DNA of 64,000 nucleotides, from assembly GCA_039545315.1 (NCBI GenBank), contig BCIM01000013.1, forward strand, positions 310,001 to 374,000, written 5' to 3'. This DNA comes from Kondoa malvinella (lineage: Eukaryota; Basidiomycota; Agaricostilbomycetes; Agaricostilbales; Kondoaceae). The notes beneath the pieces were generated by a model, which ran no database searches, had not been told where the DNA came from, and was given only the letters and a program-made list of their open reading frames with translations. The position numbers and the translations under genes were made by a program. Positions 46,140 through 58,066 of this stretch are shown here, one piece after another (positions within the stretch are counted from its first letter, which is position 1; each line of letters starts with the position of its first letter).

Positions 46140-48052
46140 ATGGGCAAAACGCATCTGAAGCGCGACAGAGATGCTGAAGATTTCGTGCCTCATGAAGTCG
46201 AGTACTACTTTGAGCATGGCCTGTAAGCTGCCCAGACTGATATGCTCTGTCTCTACGTATCCTTTTGCCCTTTTTCCTCTCTCTGTTTCGCTCTTTGCTT
46301 TGGTGTAGCCAGGTTCTTATGCATTGTTATTTCTTCTCGATAGACGAAAGATAGTGCCCTACACGTGTGTGCTGCGCCCTTGCGCTTTCAATACGACAGC
46401 TCATTCATTCAAGCTTTGTGCACGAGACATTTGCGAAAGAGCGCTGGCTAGGCCGGACTCTGATTGACGTCTGTATGTCCATACCTTGATTTTGCTAACA
46501 GATATGCTAAGAAGTACAACAGTCCGTATTGATTTCAGGCATGTCAGGCTTCCGACCTCGCTTTACTGACCCTAACTGTAGGTGGATGGATCAGGGATCG
46601 ATCTGCAGCTTACTATGTTGGTCTTGCGTTCCTACCTTCTTCTATCTGGCTTAAAGCTATACAGGAGCACGCCATCAAACAAGGCACCATTACGCTCAAC
46701 GGCAAAATAGTAGACGGCGAAACAGTGATACAAAACAGCGATCTTATTCGCAATATCGTCCATAGGCATGAACCGCCTGTAATTGGTGATCCTGTCAAGA
46801 TTCACTTTAGGGATGAAGAGAAAGGGATACTCGTGGTCGAGAAGCCTGGTAGCATGCCTGTGAGTCTTCTCTCGCGCTTTCGAAAGGTCGAGCATTGATA
46901 TTTCGACAGGTTCATGTGACAGGCCGGTATCGCTTCAATACTCTCTTGGAAGTCTTAAAGCACGATAATGATCTACCTTTCGTTGGCAGTAAGCTCACGA
47001 TTGGTCCAGAGTCGTGTCTGGCTCACCTATTATAGCTGCAAATAGACTAGACAGACTGACAAGCGGCATCATGGTCTGCACAACAACAAGGGAAGCAGCT
47101 CGTTCAGTAGCGGAACTCTTTCAGACAGAAGGGGCAGTCAAGAAAGAATACGTTTGTCGAGCGGTCGGCTGTTTTCCAGAGTAAGTCCAGGCTGTCATCG
47201 TCGAAACTTCTCGATTGTAACCAAGTCGAATGTTACAGGGAGGAAGTTATCTGTGAAGAACCCCTCATGAGCATAGATCGGCAGATCGGCGTAAACATCG
47301 TTCATCCCGAGGGAAGAACAGCAAAGACCATCTTTACAAGAATGTCTTATCATTCTGCTAGCAATACGAGCGTGATACATTGTTCGTTCGATCAAGCTTT
47401 GAGGTCGTATGATGTCTTAGCAGTGATCCATTGGACAGGTCGACCAATCACGGGCAGAACGCATCAAATTAGAGTGCATCTACAATTTCTAGGCTATCCG
47501 ATAGTGAATGTGGGTGTTCGGATCATCTAATGTATGACTCTATCTGATACTCTACAGGATCCTCTATATAACAACGACATAGCTTGGGGCAAATCCAAAG
47601 GCATGGGCGGCGTAAGGCTCGACCCAGATCCGGAAGCGGAAGCAACAGCCCTAGCCCACTTCTCCTCCATCACGCTCAACCCTAAAGGTCTACCAACGAA
47701 AGAAAACCTCGAAACGAGCGCCAAGATTGTCCTTTCCCCTCAATTGAAACAAGCGATTACTGAACTGCGAAAAACCAAAGATGTTGACGATGATCAAGGG
47801 CGATATCGAGATGGACCGGATCAGATGACAGATGAAGGCAATCACTGCAAAACGTGTGGTGTACCTTTGCTACCGGATCCGAAACCGAATCAGCTTTGTA
47901 TATGGCTGCATGCAACGAGGTACAGCAGCGAGAAGGGCGGATGGGATTATGAGAGTAAAGAGTTGCCGAAGTGGGCCGAGGCGGACTGGAATGATTGGGA
48001 GGATGCCATGTCTCAGCTGGAAAGACCGGAAACGCAGAAAGATGCGATATGA
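46140..48052 (+). CDS. RluA-family RNA pseudouridine synthase (Pus8/Pus9/Rib2-like)
   Basis: Isomerises uridine in tRNA (position 32 in the yeast relatives) in cytosol or mitochondria. The ATG at 46140 gives MGKTHLKRDRDAEDFVPHEV, then RRKIVPY and FVHETFAKERWLGRTLIDV. The S4-like part carries AIKQGTITLNGKIVD and HRHEPPVIGDPVKIHF. The catalytic domain has ILVVEKPGSMPVHVTGRY, ANRLDRLTSGIMV (catalytic Asp in RLD), KEYVCRAVG and TGRPITGRTHQIRVHLQFLG. After the last intron comes a long C-terminal extension with a CKTCGVPLL zinc-ribbon-like CxxC. No deaminase domain is present, so it is Pus9/Pus8-like rather than the full Rib2 fusion. The stop is 1 nt from the stop of the next, converging gene. Confidence 0.87.
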
Positions 48053-48053
48053 G

Positions 48054-49005
48054 CTATTCTTTTGTCGTCTTTGGCTTTTTCTTTCGCTTCTCTTTCGGCT
48101 TGGCTTCTTCAATCTGCTCAGCGACGACTACAGGCTGCTCTGCGACGATTTCGGGTACTTGGATTGGTTCTGCCACGGGCGACAGTGTTACAGGAGACGC
48201 AGGTGCAGGGGAAGGCGGCAGTGACTCGACCGGGACACCGAGAATGCCAGCAAGATCGGCAGCCGAAACCATTCCTTTCGCTCTGCGGTATTTGGCTCGA
48301 GATCTGGAGAACGATCAGCCTAGCGTTAGGAAGAAAAGAAAGGACGCACGCATTGCGAGATAGTATCGCTGCTCGTGCAACAGGTGGAACGACAACATCA
48401 GGCTTCGACTCTTGGATGATGGCCGCTTCTTTCAGGTCCTGCTCTGCTTCTTCGACGACACTTTCAGCAGCAGCCAAAGCGGTCTTCTTCTCTTTCTTCC
48501 TTCTCTTTCGCTCCGCTTTACTCAAGTCTCCCTCGGCGACTGGATCCTGGTCTTCAGCTTTTCGCTTGCCCTTCTTCAATTCACCTTCTTCATCAATTTT
48601 GTCTACCTCAGCTTTCGCCTCTATCTTTTCTTCCTTGGCCTTGTTCAACCTCGAAAGCAGATCCGCAAAATGACCGCCTTCCGTCTTGTTTGCTTTCGCA
48701 GCTGCAACTAGGGCCGACCCATCCTTGCTAGCCGTGACGAAACGTAGACCAGCTTTGGACCCAAATTGACTAAAGACTGAACTGGCTGATGGACCGACTT
48801 TGGCTCCCAGACCCATTGTGTTGTCCTTGATTTTTGGCAGGGCGGAGAAGGCTTTCCTTGACTATTGCTCAATGCATCAGTCAAGTTTGGTTCAGCGGCA
48901 AAGGGAAACACGCACAGGAGACTCTGCAGTGAGGGCATAAGGATTCACTTCCGACTTCCAGCCCATCTTCTCGAGCAGCTTGAAACCAGGTCTCTCTTTG
49001 TCCAT
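48054..49005 (-). CDS. PinX1/Gno1(Pxr1)-like nucleolar G-patch protein
   Basis: Relatives act in rRNA/snoRNA processing and telomerase control in the nucleolus, stimulating DEAH helicases through the G-patch. The start at 49005 gives MDKERPGFKLLEKMGWKSE; after an intron, KIKDNTMGLGAKVGPS closes the G-patch. The middle GxGLG of the motif is absent (see findings). Then comes GHFADLLSRLNKAKEEK, like the PinX1 region after the G-patch, and a Lys/Glu-rich tail (ERKRRKKEKKTALA). A 47-nt intron leads to SRAKYRRAKGMVSAADLAGI and the basic end KEKRKKKPKTTKE at 48054. An upstream ATG near 49104 is out of frame with the domain. Confidence 0.68.
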
Positions 49006-49414
49006 AAGCCACTATCGCTCGTCTTAACACTCACTAAGTTTCTGTTGGTGCTGCACGTACTTTTGTGTTGCGCGGATCTCTGTGACAGCAGCCATCAGTC
49101 GACTAAACATGAGGGGCCTGCATGAAAGTTGCTCACTCGCCAATCCGCTGCTTTTTTGCGTTTGAATCTGCCAGACCCACTACAAGTCGCCTGTGAGCGT
49201 CTTCTAGAGCGGCTCTAGGGACTACATACTCTTTCCTTACTTCGCTGTTGACTTCAAGAAGTTTTTTCAAAATCTTGAGCGCAGACACGGTCATTTGCCT
49301 ATGTCCTGTATCGCTCCGTAACAGTCATCTGAAGGTCTTGCTCGTCAACTCAATTTACTCACGAGGACCTGCGCTCTTACATAGTCAGAATTGGCTTCAG
49401 GCCTATTTAACAAA
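49006..49414. promoter_or_regulatory. Divergent promoter region
   Basis: 409 nt between the start codons of the G-patch gene and the DUF1763-like gene. A short minus-strand frame from an ATG near 49104 could be a 5'UTR ORF. No other feature. Confidence 0.3.
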
Positions 49415-49943
49415 ATGCTACCCCGCGAACTCGTCTCGACCTATCGCGTCTTCTTGCGCTACCAGAAAGCAGCTGTACAATATCGTAAAGCTCCCGCAAA
49501 AAGCCTGGCAAATCTCTATCGACCAATCTTTGACCAATGGCGCCAGAATGCTATTCAACAAAATCTCTCACCAGAGCAGTGGGACGATATCAAGCTTCAG
49601 AGTTTGCTCTGATGTGCCTATTATGATATTTGCTGACTACTCTTCAGTCCAGAAGACGATCGAACACCTCTCGGAAGCAGCTAATGAGCCTCGAAGTCCT
49701 GCACACAAGCTGACGAAGAACCTCGCTTCTATAAGCTACTATTTCAATCCACCTATTGGTACAAAGGTCCAACTAGCGGACGAGAAGATGAGGCGTACCA
49801 GCATCAAAAAGAAGAAGGGTCCCGCTGCATGTGCTAGAAGCGCTCGAGCGTCATTGGAACAGGTTATTAGGCTGGCTGAGGAGGAGAAAGGTGTTAGACT
49901 CGGGATGATCAGGACGAGGAGTAGAGCTTGGTATGATGAGTGA
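49415..49943 (+). CDS. DUF1763-like small protein, probably mitochondrial
   Basis: The ATG at 49415 gives MLPRELVSTYRVFLRYQKAA, SLANLYRPIFDQWRQNA and LSPEQWDDIK. A 46-nt intron (donor GTTTGC) joins QKTIEHLSEAANEPRSPAHK, NLASISYYFNPPIG and a basic C-terminus with RRTSIKKKKGPAACAR, ending TRSRAWYDE. The helical YR..LR pattern near the start and the K..NL..l.yYf end resemble fungal DUF1763 proteins; function unknown and localisation inferred. Assignment from memory of the pattern only. Confidence 0.55.
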
Positions 49944-50230
49944 AGACAGGCAAGCGCAGGCCAAACGGGAAGTCATAAGCAGACAGAGGTGGCTCGATCA
50001 GGCCTGACAGCTATACCGACAGAGAACACATCCCAAGAGTCTGTCTGCCATTTATATACAGCAGCTGTTGCTAAAAGGTTATCATAGCCAGGTCATCTCG
50101 GCCAGAACAACGGAAGCCCAGCTCGATGCACAGATTCAGCTCGCTACACAACGTGCTCATCTACTCGTATACTCGACGACTACCGCTCCTGATTATGCAA
50201 TCGACGGGACGCTGGGGCGCACAATTTCCG

Positions 50231-51343
50231 CTAGATGGCGTCAGCTTCGTCCTCGTCCTCAGACAGTCCAACCTCCCTAGATTCGTATTCTGCCATTGCA
50301 GCCTCCACCGAACCAGCTAGAACAGCCGCTAGCTCTGGCTCTACTGGTTCCAGACCTTCGGCTGACACGGTGGAGTGTTGATGAAAGATTGGGAAATTGA
50401 AGACTTCACGATCGTAGATAGCTGAAGCCACTCTTGATGCTATGCTGTCGTCGAGTACGCGTGGGCCCTCTCCAGTGTATGCAATCAAGCGCCAGCCGAT
50501 GTTTTCTGGACCCATCGGTCAGCTAGCGATCAACTTCTCCTCCAAGGGATGGCGTACCTATTTCGAACAAACCGGCACTGTATCCCAACAATACTCGCGC
50601 AGCCTTGTTCACCTGCTTCGGTGCTTCACGTGTGAGATGCGTTGTGCGGTGCACTGTCGAGGCAGCATCTTCGGGTAAAGGAGCTTTGGGACCTGCCCTC
50701 TACAAGTTGATGAGATATCAGCAGTGGATGCAAATGCCTACTTACCACCACGTAGATTAGATGTTGCAGCTGGTCTGCTAAAAGAACAAATGTGCCCACC
50801 ACAAAGTTCCAGATCTCTACTTCCAGACAATGTAGCTCGCCTTCTGTAGTTGCGGCATTGACTTTCGAGAGTAGCTTCTCCATGTCTGAGTGATATGAAA
50901 AGTGCATGTGGATGGTGGGATCTGTTTTCTGCCATTCTTCGTGCAGCACGGCGGACGGGAAGCAACCCACTGGCGGACCGAGAATGATCTTGACACTTCG
51001 TATGTACTCGTGAAACCAGCTCCGCAGCGGCTTGTCGCATGCCATCGAGTATGACTCTTCGTCCAGCTGAAAGCGCATGTAGGCCGACCATTACAATCGA
51101 CGCAAGTCGAAGGCCGAGCTATCATCCCATTGCCATGATAACAGAAATGGAAGAATTGACTGTGTCTGGCGAATACTCGATCTGCGTGCCTGCAAGTTCC
51201 ACTCGGTTGATCAGAGCGGCGCGGCGAGTCTCGACATTGTACATGCTGCTGTCTTTGATAAGTCTCTGATGTGATGCTGTAAGGGAGTTAGAAGAAGATC
51301 CGCCGTTGGTAAAGACACGAAAAGGCTTTGCACGCGGGCTCAT
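50231..51343 (-). CDS. Uncharacterised protein
   Basis: Not recognised. The start at 51343 gives MSPRAKPFRVFTNGGSSSNS, then RRAALINRVELAGTQIEYS. A middle exon is helical: FQLDEESYSMACDKPLRSWF, IRSVKIILGPPVGCFPSAV, SYHSDMEKLLSKVNAATTEG and WNFVVGTFVLLADQLQHLIY. A short basic exon (RAGPKAPLPEDAASTVHR) follows. The last exon has NIGWRLIAYTGEGPRVLDDS, a REVFNFPIFHQ strand and an acidic end (VGLSEDEDEADAI). Four or so exons with good composition and phase; no signal peptide. Possibly an uncharacterised nuclear or cytosolic subunit. The first splice join is uncertain. Confidence 0.55.
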
Positions 51344-51588
51344 TCTTGTTTGGCCAAAGATAGAATTCAGGATTGGTCTGTCCTGGATCAAGATCGAATA
51401 TGCTGTATGAGGTAGGAGATGACTGATAGGAAGAGGAGAGCCGATTATAGGGGCAGATAGCTAGGGTCTAATGTGACCAACTTGGAGAGACGCGCTTCGA
51501 AAGAACATGACTGACAAAAGGGAACAAGGACAGATTGCTACCTTGTAGTGGGTGCTGCGCCGAGGATTTACCATTCGAGTCCATCGTA

Positions 51589-54500
51589 TTACAGTCTAGT
51601 GATCCCGGCGACGGCGCTGAGCAGCAAAGAATCGACGTATTCTGGCAGGTGTTGCTCGAACTCCCTAAAGAGATCCATGCCCTGTGCACATATGATGAGC
51701 ATACACGTTCATATGACACTTTGAAAGCTTACTGGTCGGACGCCGGCGACATAGCTTTTCTTTTTCGCCGGCCACATGCCCTGCTCGTCCAAACCTGCAA
51801 GACATTTGAGCGGAGCTGCACGGCAAGACAGTTCACTCACCGCTAAAGTCCACCTTCAGCATGCCAAGCTCAACATCTGCGTCACTCTTGTCTCCTCTTT
51901 GACCCTTCTTCCGCTGCGACTCCCTCATGTAGGCTTGAAGTTGCGCGTCAGACAGCTGTATAGTCATCTGAAGCGTCCATTCATCTGTGCCATAGCCAGA
52001 TGCTTCCTTGACGTGATGCCTTTGCATTCCTCTTGAGGGTGCTTCAGGCAAGTCCTGCACATCAATGTATCAGCTTCCCTTCTATGTTAGGTGTTCTGAG
52101 CTTACCCAAGATATTACATCAGCATCAAAGGACAGGACTGTCCATATTATGCCTGGGTGCTTGCACGTTATCGTCACATCGCGTGTTTTCCGCGGCACGT
52201 TGATAGCAGACTGGGTAGCTCGCACGGTAAAGGTCTGAGCCCATGGTGATTGATACGTAGTTAATGGCTGAGGTAGAGGGACTTTATATGCTGTGAGGAA
52301 TTGTGAGACAGCTATTGACCAAGATGAGCAGGGATCTCTGCGCAAACGGGTGACAATTACGGTAGAGAATGTCATAGTCTGGTATGTGCTCTTCAATTCG
52401 GCTGAAATAACAGGATGAGCACAAGCTGATAGCGAGGCAATGGTTCGCTCACTCATATCTCAATTCAGTGGAATCAATACCCATCGCTTCGGTGGAATGC
52501 TTGACCAGATCATAGAAGCCATGCTCGCGGTCCATTGCAGCGACATGCAGCTATATAAAGATATCACCCAGGACGTCTGAAAAAGAAGACGGCCACTCAC
52601 CTGGAAAGTCGGCGGAGTAGTCGAGATGTTCTCCATGCTACAAGGTCTCAGCACTGGTCTCAAACGATAAGAGTAAGCCTACTGCAGACTGATGACCCTC
52701 TTGGGCTGCCTCGCGCCAAAGCTGCTCCACTGCGGCAAAGCAAATACAACAGTCGAAACGACAGTTAAGAGCGCCATGACTCCGATCCATCTCTCCAGCT
52801 TGCGCAAACCAAAGCGATGTGCAAGTGGAAGAAGCGTAGGCGTACACAAGAAGGTTAAAACAGCCATGAGTGTGCCAATGATATGATCTATTGGCGCGTC
52901 TGCCCCTAGTCGACCCGATAATGGGATGAAGAGGTCAGTGAAAGCGAGAATACCCTGGTGCTTGATCAGTATACGCACAGCATGAACGAAAGAATGATTC
53001 ACCTCTGTGCCGACAATCATGGGCGATATTTGCGCCATAAAGTAGGTAACGAGATGTATCGATCTGTCGCTTGCTGCTGGACCGCGAGGCAGCAGGTAGT
53101 CGTTGACGAGAAGACATATCGTCAGCCAGCCACCAGCGATGGCGAAGAGGTATGCCGAGCCGATGCCGAAGAATTGCAGAGCGGTAGCACCGAAGGAATA
53201 GTAAAAAGCGATAGCGAGGAAGTTGCGATGTTCTATAAGGGCAGAGTTGTGAGGCAAAGTGTTTGAAGGGGAGTTGAGGTGAGTAAGCCATTGTACGGAC
53301 AGAGCGCCGAGAATTGCAGGAGGACCATAAAGAAGCAATGCGAGAAGCTCACTGCCGGAAGACTGAGTAACGCATAGACAAGCTAGTGGAGACATACTGT
53401 CTGAAGAAGCTCAGCGGTTTCAATTGATCCATGACCGCGGCGATAACATTCGAGCAGATTACAGCTCCGATCAAAGAGCCGAAGAGCGCCAACAAAGAAC
53501 ACCATTGCAGCAGCTTTTGATCCTTCCTCATCCGGTCCAAGAGAATCGCACCAAGCACGAGACTGATTGCGCCGTAGATTTGCAATGCTGTTTCTGGCGA
53601 GTAAACGAAGAAGAATGTAGGGCCGAGAGCGTTGAAGAAGATGGGCGTCTTCTTCTGGTCCGCTTTTCCGGTCAAGACGGTTCCAAGTAACGTCAATTGT
53701 CGTAGAAGAGCAATCAAGTTTTCGCCCATATTGGTCAGACTGCCCGCTTCCAGATTCTTTGCGATATCCTGTCGAGTGTGGTACATGTAGCTGTTGGAGA
53801 TGAAAGCCATGTCGAGACCGGTGAGGTTGCCATACTGAACAAACTGCCGGAAATCTGTATCGCTGACTATGGCACCGCTGCCAAAGATTTCAGACGCCAA
53901 TATAGATCCATATTTCCTAGGCGCATGCGAATAGGCTCGGATCATTTGCTCATTAGTTGCCTGGAAAAGTAGTTCGCGCCCTGCGGTACCAACAGCCTCG
54001 AGATTGATGACTGATCGAATCGTGTCTTTCAGAGGATGTTGAGTGATGAAGAGATGACTGGCATCTTGCAGGGATTCTTCAGCGCCGTTAAAGAGGAAGA
54101 CGACCGAGTTGTGCAGCCTCTCTGGAGTTCCAACAAGTACCCTGATAGCTTCGAGAGAGCTCACAACCCCGGCACAGTCGTCCGCAGCACCTGGCGAGGG
54201 CAAAGTAGAGTCTACGTGCGAGTTCACCAGGACAGCATTGGCTTTCGAGGCTGCGTCTTTCGCTGAGACGCGGACAATGATATTCGTCTAATGCGGAGAG
54301 TCAGTGTGCGAAGCATGAGAAGCACTCTTGCGCCTCACAAGGTTGTAGTACTTCTTCCACACCTTCTTCCCAATGAAATCAAACAGATGAGCAGAGCTGC
54401 CTGTCTGATTATAGATCTCAATCTCATGCTAGGGCAGTTGCAAGCACGATATGAGCGAGACCAGGTCGCTATTGAACGTGCAGACTGACCATCTGCCCCA

Positions 54501-54918
54501 GCTCTGATGACTCCAGATCCTGCTTCATCTGTTCAAGCATGTCTATAAGGTAGACCTGCGAGTCGACCAGCTCCTTTGTTCCCACTATCCGATACCCGAA
54601 TTCCTCTGCATCCGACATTTTGCGAACTATACTCATTGCGCGAGCTTCGTTGAATTGAGGCAGACCCGTCACAGCATCCAAATCAGAAGTAGCAGGTATT
54701 GCGAGCGTGCGATGAATGCGAGCTACAAGAAAAGCAATGCATCCAGCAAAGGCTATCAGGCTCAGTAAAGTCGATAGCATCTTTTTGGGTTCGACGGGCC
54801 GAAGGACGACAGTCGTCTTCTGCACGGTCTGCTTGCTGCTAGGCGATCTACCCGCTGCTCTCTGGGTATCTGAAGCCATGGTGGTATCCTGCTGAGAGGT
54901 ATCTGGTTTCGTCGGCAT
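51589..54918 (-). CDS. M28-family membrane zinc aminopeptidase (ERMP1/Pff1-like)
   Basis: ER or vacuolar multi-pass peptidase with a lumenal M28 domain. The start at 54918 gives a polar N-terminus and one signal-anchor helix (LLSLIAFAGCIAFLVARI). The catalytic domain carries the metal ligands in order: NSHVDSTLPSPGAADDCAG (His and bridging Asp), LFNGAEES (Glu pair), VINLEAVGTAGRELLFQ and SYMYHTRQD (His). About eight helices follow in 53640-52700 (for example ALQIYGAISLVLGAILL, LLALLLYGPPAILGALSV). A C-terminal domain runs from KRVISLQ through MENISTTPPTFQLHVAAMD, LTTYQSPWAQTFTVRA and ASGYGTDEWTLQMTI to LPEYVDSLLLSAVAGITRL, stop 51589. All three regions expected of ERMP1-like enzymes are present. 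An in-frame extension above the start is possible. Confidence 0.87.
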
Positions 54919-55047
54919 GACGAAGCTTGAAGTCCGACACGCGCAAGGCGGCATTGACGAATCACGCAATTGACGTGCTACAGAGCATACAGAGAAGACT
55001 AGTACATGGCATAGAGCATAACGACTGGCCCGACGACCGTTCCTCAT

Positions 55048-56824
55048 TCAATACTGCTTCAACGCTTGATCAACAATGACCAGTATCTGCTTAATATCAG
55101 CAGGCATCTATACTCGTACAGGAGAATACTGACATCCTCAAAATCACAATCTCCATTCACGCAAGCGCTGCTGATCATTTGCGCGCCTTTAAGGATGCTG
55201 CTTTGGCCAACAGCATGGAACGCGACTGAAGGAAGAACGACTCGAGTCCAGCATTGATCCGTTCGCAAAGTGATTGATTGCAGAGCGTAACGTTCTTCAG
55301 GCGTACGATGAAGGATGGTAAGAAAGAGGTTTTCGTCTACCAGCGTTCGAGGGAGATCGAAAGATTGCATATTTTTGAATTTCTGCGAGCCAGTGTGAGC
55401 CAGTGTCAGCTTGTAAATTCAAAGAGTTCAAGAAGCACGGACGCGCAGCATATTAGAATAGATGGGTGCTGGTCGAGCTTTGTTTGGACCGTATGATACC
55501 GCTCGATCAATGAGCAGAGTCAAGTTCTCTAGCTTGTCTGGCAGGACGCGAAGTAGAGTGAGGAGCCATTCGTCTATTGATCGAGTCTTCAGCTCTGCTT
55601 CTGCTAAAAACAGATTACCACCGACCTGCTAATGATGGGGCGTTGTCTATGAATTGCACAATCTCGAAGCTACACCACTTGAGGTCAGCAATGTGCCGCA
55701 CTCGCCGATGGTTAGCTCACCTTTTCAGTCCTGGTGTTTCTGCCAGTAATTTTGGGATCGCATCATGCTGCAATTGATCTACGCTAGAGATATATAGCGA
55801 CCCAAGACTGAGGCGTTGCAAGGGCCGAAACAGATTCGGAAAGAGGCTGTCCAACCTTCTTCGTTTGGCAAAAATTTCCGTCATCGCGTTGAGCAGATCA
55901 GCATCGGGCGTGACGAGCGACATTTCGGTGAGATTGAAGAGGCGAGGTAAGACGCTCTTGTGAAAGTATGGCACCTCGTCTGCGTGCGAATCAGCTGGAT
56001 CCTCGTGTCGGTGCAATCTGCGTACCCAGATCAAAGCCTTGGCTGGTCCCATGATGAGCAACCAAACGCACAACAGAGAAAGAGCACGAACAGATGATGA
56101 AGCATCCTGAGCTTAGGCCAAAGCGTTGACAAATCAGGCAGCCTATCCTCCTTTGTGATATGCTCTTCAACTGTGCTCTCATGCAGCAACATCCTTCCTG
56201 CTTCAAAGCCCAACTTCATCCCGACAAGAGCCGTGCTGACCAACCCAAGCGTTCTCAAACTCATCCAAAGATCCGGAGCAGCGCCAGTGTAGAACGACAG
56301 ATCAAGATAATGCAAATAGGTGCCAAACTTGCAATGCGTATAACCTTGATAGGCAGCCACTTTTGACGGTTCGACGGCCATCATGGTATAGAGCATCAAC
56401 GAGCGAGTGGTGAAGATTGGAACGAGGGAGCCAAAATGACGGAGAGTAAGCGTATGCCAGAGTCTGCATACCCGCATAAGGGCATAGCAATTGTCCATGC
56501 GGTGCTCATGAGATTTGCGAATACCGATGGGAGGGGCAGTCCAATCTTCTATGTCTGTGCGGGAAAGCTCAACAGCAGAACGCCTTTCCGCATCGAGACA
56601 TACAATCAAAGCTCGCTAGCTCTTCCAGGCGATCATTCTGGTCTTCTTCGAAAGCACAGCACCCTGAGCCCCGTCAGCTCCTGCAGTCTAAACAAGAGAG
56701 AGGCGACCGAACAGCATAGTATCTCATCTATAAGCTCAGACGGAAGGTTTAAGAGCGCAGGAGCAGCTTTAGGTGCAGAGAGGTTCAGCGAGCCAAAGGC
56801 GAGCTGTAGTGGATCCCCGGGCAT
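55048..56824 (-). CDS. F-box/leucine-rich-repeat-like protein
   Basis: Probable SCF adaptor. The start at 56824 gives MPGDPLQLAFGSLNLSAPKA, then the F-box helix ALLNLPSELIDEILCCSVAS. The next exon holds NCYALMRVCRLWHTLTLRHF (second half of the F-box), YLHYLDLSFYTGAAPDLW and LRTLGLVSTALVGMKLGF. LRR-like exons follow (LFNLTEMSLVTPDADLL, LQRLSLGSLYISSVDQL, AETPGLKR). The end is GDCDFED, spliced by a 47-nt intron to ILVIVDQALKQY, stop 55048. It sits 130 nt from the start of the M28 gene, same strand. Confidence 0.68.
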
Positions 56825-57138
56825 CGCGGAGAAGACAGCTGCTGGCTCTTGTCTTGAACCAACACTGGCCAGCTGGTATTTGCTAAATTGTTCACACAAA
56901 TGCTGGACTCTGACTTGGCTGTGTGTTGTGAAGCGTCACAACAACACAACAACAGCGAATTTCATCAAGCGTTTCAGTCGTGATATCATATCAGATAACA
57001 TTGCACACATTGGAACCACATTTGCTATCATCTGATATGGTGTGCAGGCTACTGATTCAAATCCGACACTGCTGCGATAACAGCAAGCGAGCCTTGAATC
57101 CCCGATTTCCCCTTAGACCTGCAACAGCATGCTGACCT
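56825..57138. other. Intergenic
   Basis: About 315 nt, F-box gene promoter side. No open frame or repeat worth calling. Confidence 0.3.
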
Positions 57139-57591
57139 TCACAAGAGCGTGAAATAGAAGATAGAGAACGCCTCGAAGTGCTGTCCGTCCAAATCCGCTG
57201 AATCCTCTTCCCCATCTGATTCACCTGAGCTTTCGGCCTTGTCTGCTCGTAGCCTTGTCTGCTCGTATTGGATCAAGGATCGAGTCCTCTTCTTCAGGAT
57301 ACAGTCGTCGCTAAACAGGCGACTCTTTCTTGGGCGAAGAGCTGAGATGGCCCCGGAGCAAAGCGTTTCGACGCTTGGACAGGTGAAGAGGTGCGCTTTG
57401 TCTGTGAGTCGAGTGCTGGTAGGATCTTTGGCCTGATAGAAGGTGTAGTATTGCTGAGCACGAGGTATATCTTGTCCTTTCCTGCGCCTCCCCACTTGCT
57501 GGGTAGGTCGTAATTGCCGAAGACGAGTTGCATGATCTGTGAGAATGCTTATCACTTCAAATCGTTTTACAACGATATGAAGGATGAGCAC
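57139..57591 (-). CDS. Uncharacterised ORF, possible 3' part of the next gene
   Basis: A single open frame whose second half looks protein-like: RLTDKAHLFTCPSVETLCSG, RPRKSRLFSDDCILKKRTRS, SLIQYEQTRLRADKAES and an acidic run ESDGEEDSADLDGQHFEAF. Its beginning can be joined upstream to an exon coding YEPGGTVNPLNLAICSD (57600-57670). Through a 40-nt intron it could then continue the Med9-like frame, in which case 57139-58046 is one gene. Without that splice it is an isolated frame with no recognised start. No family known. Confidence 0.35.
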   Translation of the reverse strand: MLILHIVVKRFEVISILTDHATRLRQLRPTQQVGRRRKGQDIPRAQQYYTFYQAKDPTSTRLTDKAHLFTCPSVETLCSGAISALRPRKSRLFSDDCILKKRTRSLIQYEQTRLRADKAESSGESDGEEDSADLDGQHFEAFSIFYFTLL

Positions 57592-57693
57592 TCACCTGGT
57601 GAGGTTCTATCTGAACAAATTGCCAGGTTCAAAGGATTGACAGTTCCGCCTGGCTCATAGCAAGTCGTCTTGCTGTATGCATGAACGAGACCA

Positions 57694-58046
57694 TCACAGT
57701 CCTTGTACCTTCTTGCGTTTATCCAATTGAGTCTCCAGCTTAGCAATAAGCCATTCCTAATGCAACACAGACCATCAGACTTGACCCTGTCAGCTGGAAC
57801 AAGACTGACCTGATCGCCTATACTGAGCGCGCCTCCTTCTATCTTGCCTACTTCTACTTTAATCCTTGCCAGCGTTTCCCTCAATTCCCTGCTCTGTTTT
57901 GGAACGGGTCAGCCTTTGCACCAGTTTCGGACTGCAGCGCTCACCAATTCTGCTGTTCTCTTCTGATCCTGCTCTTGCACAGGCAAGCAAGCAAACTTGT
58001 ACAGCTCGACCACTTGGCCCAACAGACTCGCAGCGTCGACTTGCAT
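57694..58046 (-). CDS. Med9-like coiled-coil protein (possible Mediator subunit)
   Basis: The start at 58046 gives [21 protein letters not shown] 57-nt intron leads to [20 protein letters not shown] and GALSIGDQ; another leads to [20 protein letters not shown] and a stop at 57694. Length (about 90 residues), an N-terminal helix and a C-terminal Leu/Glu/Lys heptad helix with the sIxDQexxIxxLExqLdkr pattern resemble Mediator subunit 9. That family is poorly conserved, so the call is tentative. An alternative splice before the stop would extend it into 57139-57591. Its start codon is only 20 nt from that of LSm4, on the opposite strand. Confidence 0.45.
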
Positions 58047-58066
58047 CGTTGTTCACATTCAACCAA

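Noticed and set aside
49050..49104. Minus ATG starting MAAVTEIRATQK as N-terminus of the G-patch gene
   Set aside because: No splice in phase links it to the G-patch frame; the ATG at 49005 fits the domain directly.
57049..57075. tRNA T-loop-like string (GATTCAAATCC)
   Set aside because: No matching D-arm, anticodon stem or acceptor pairing around it.
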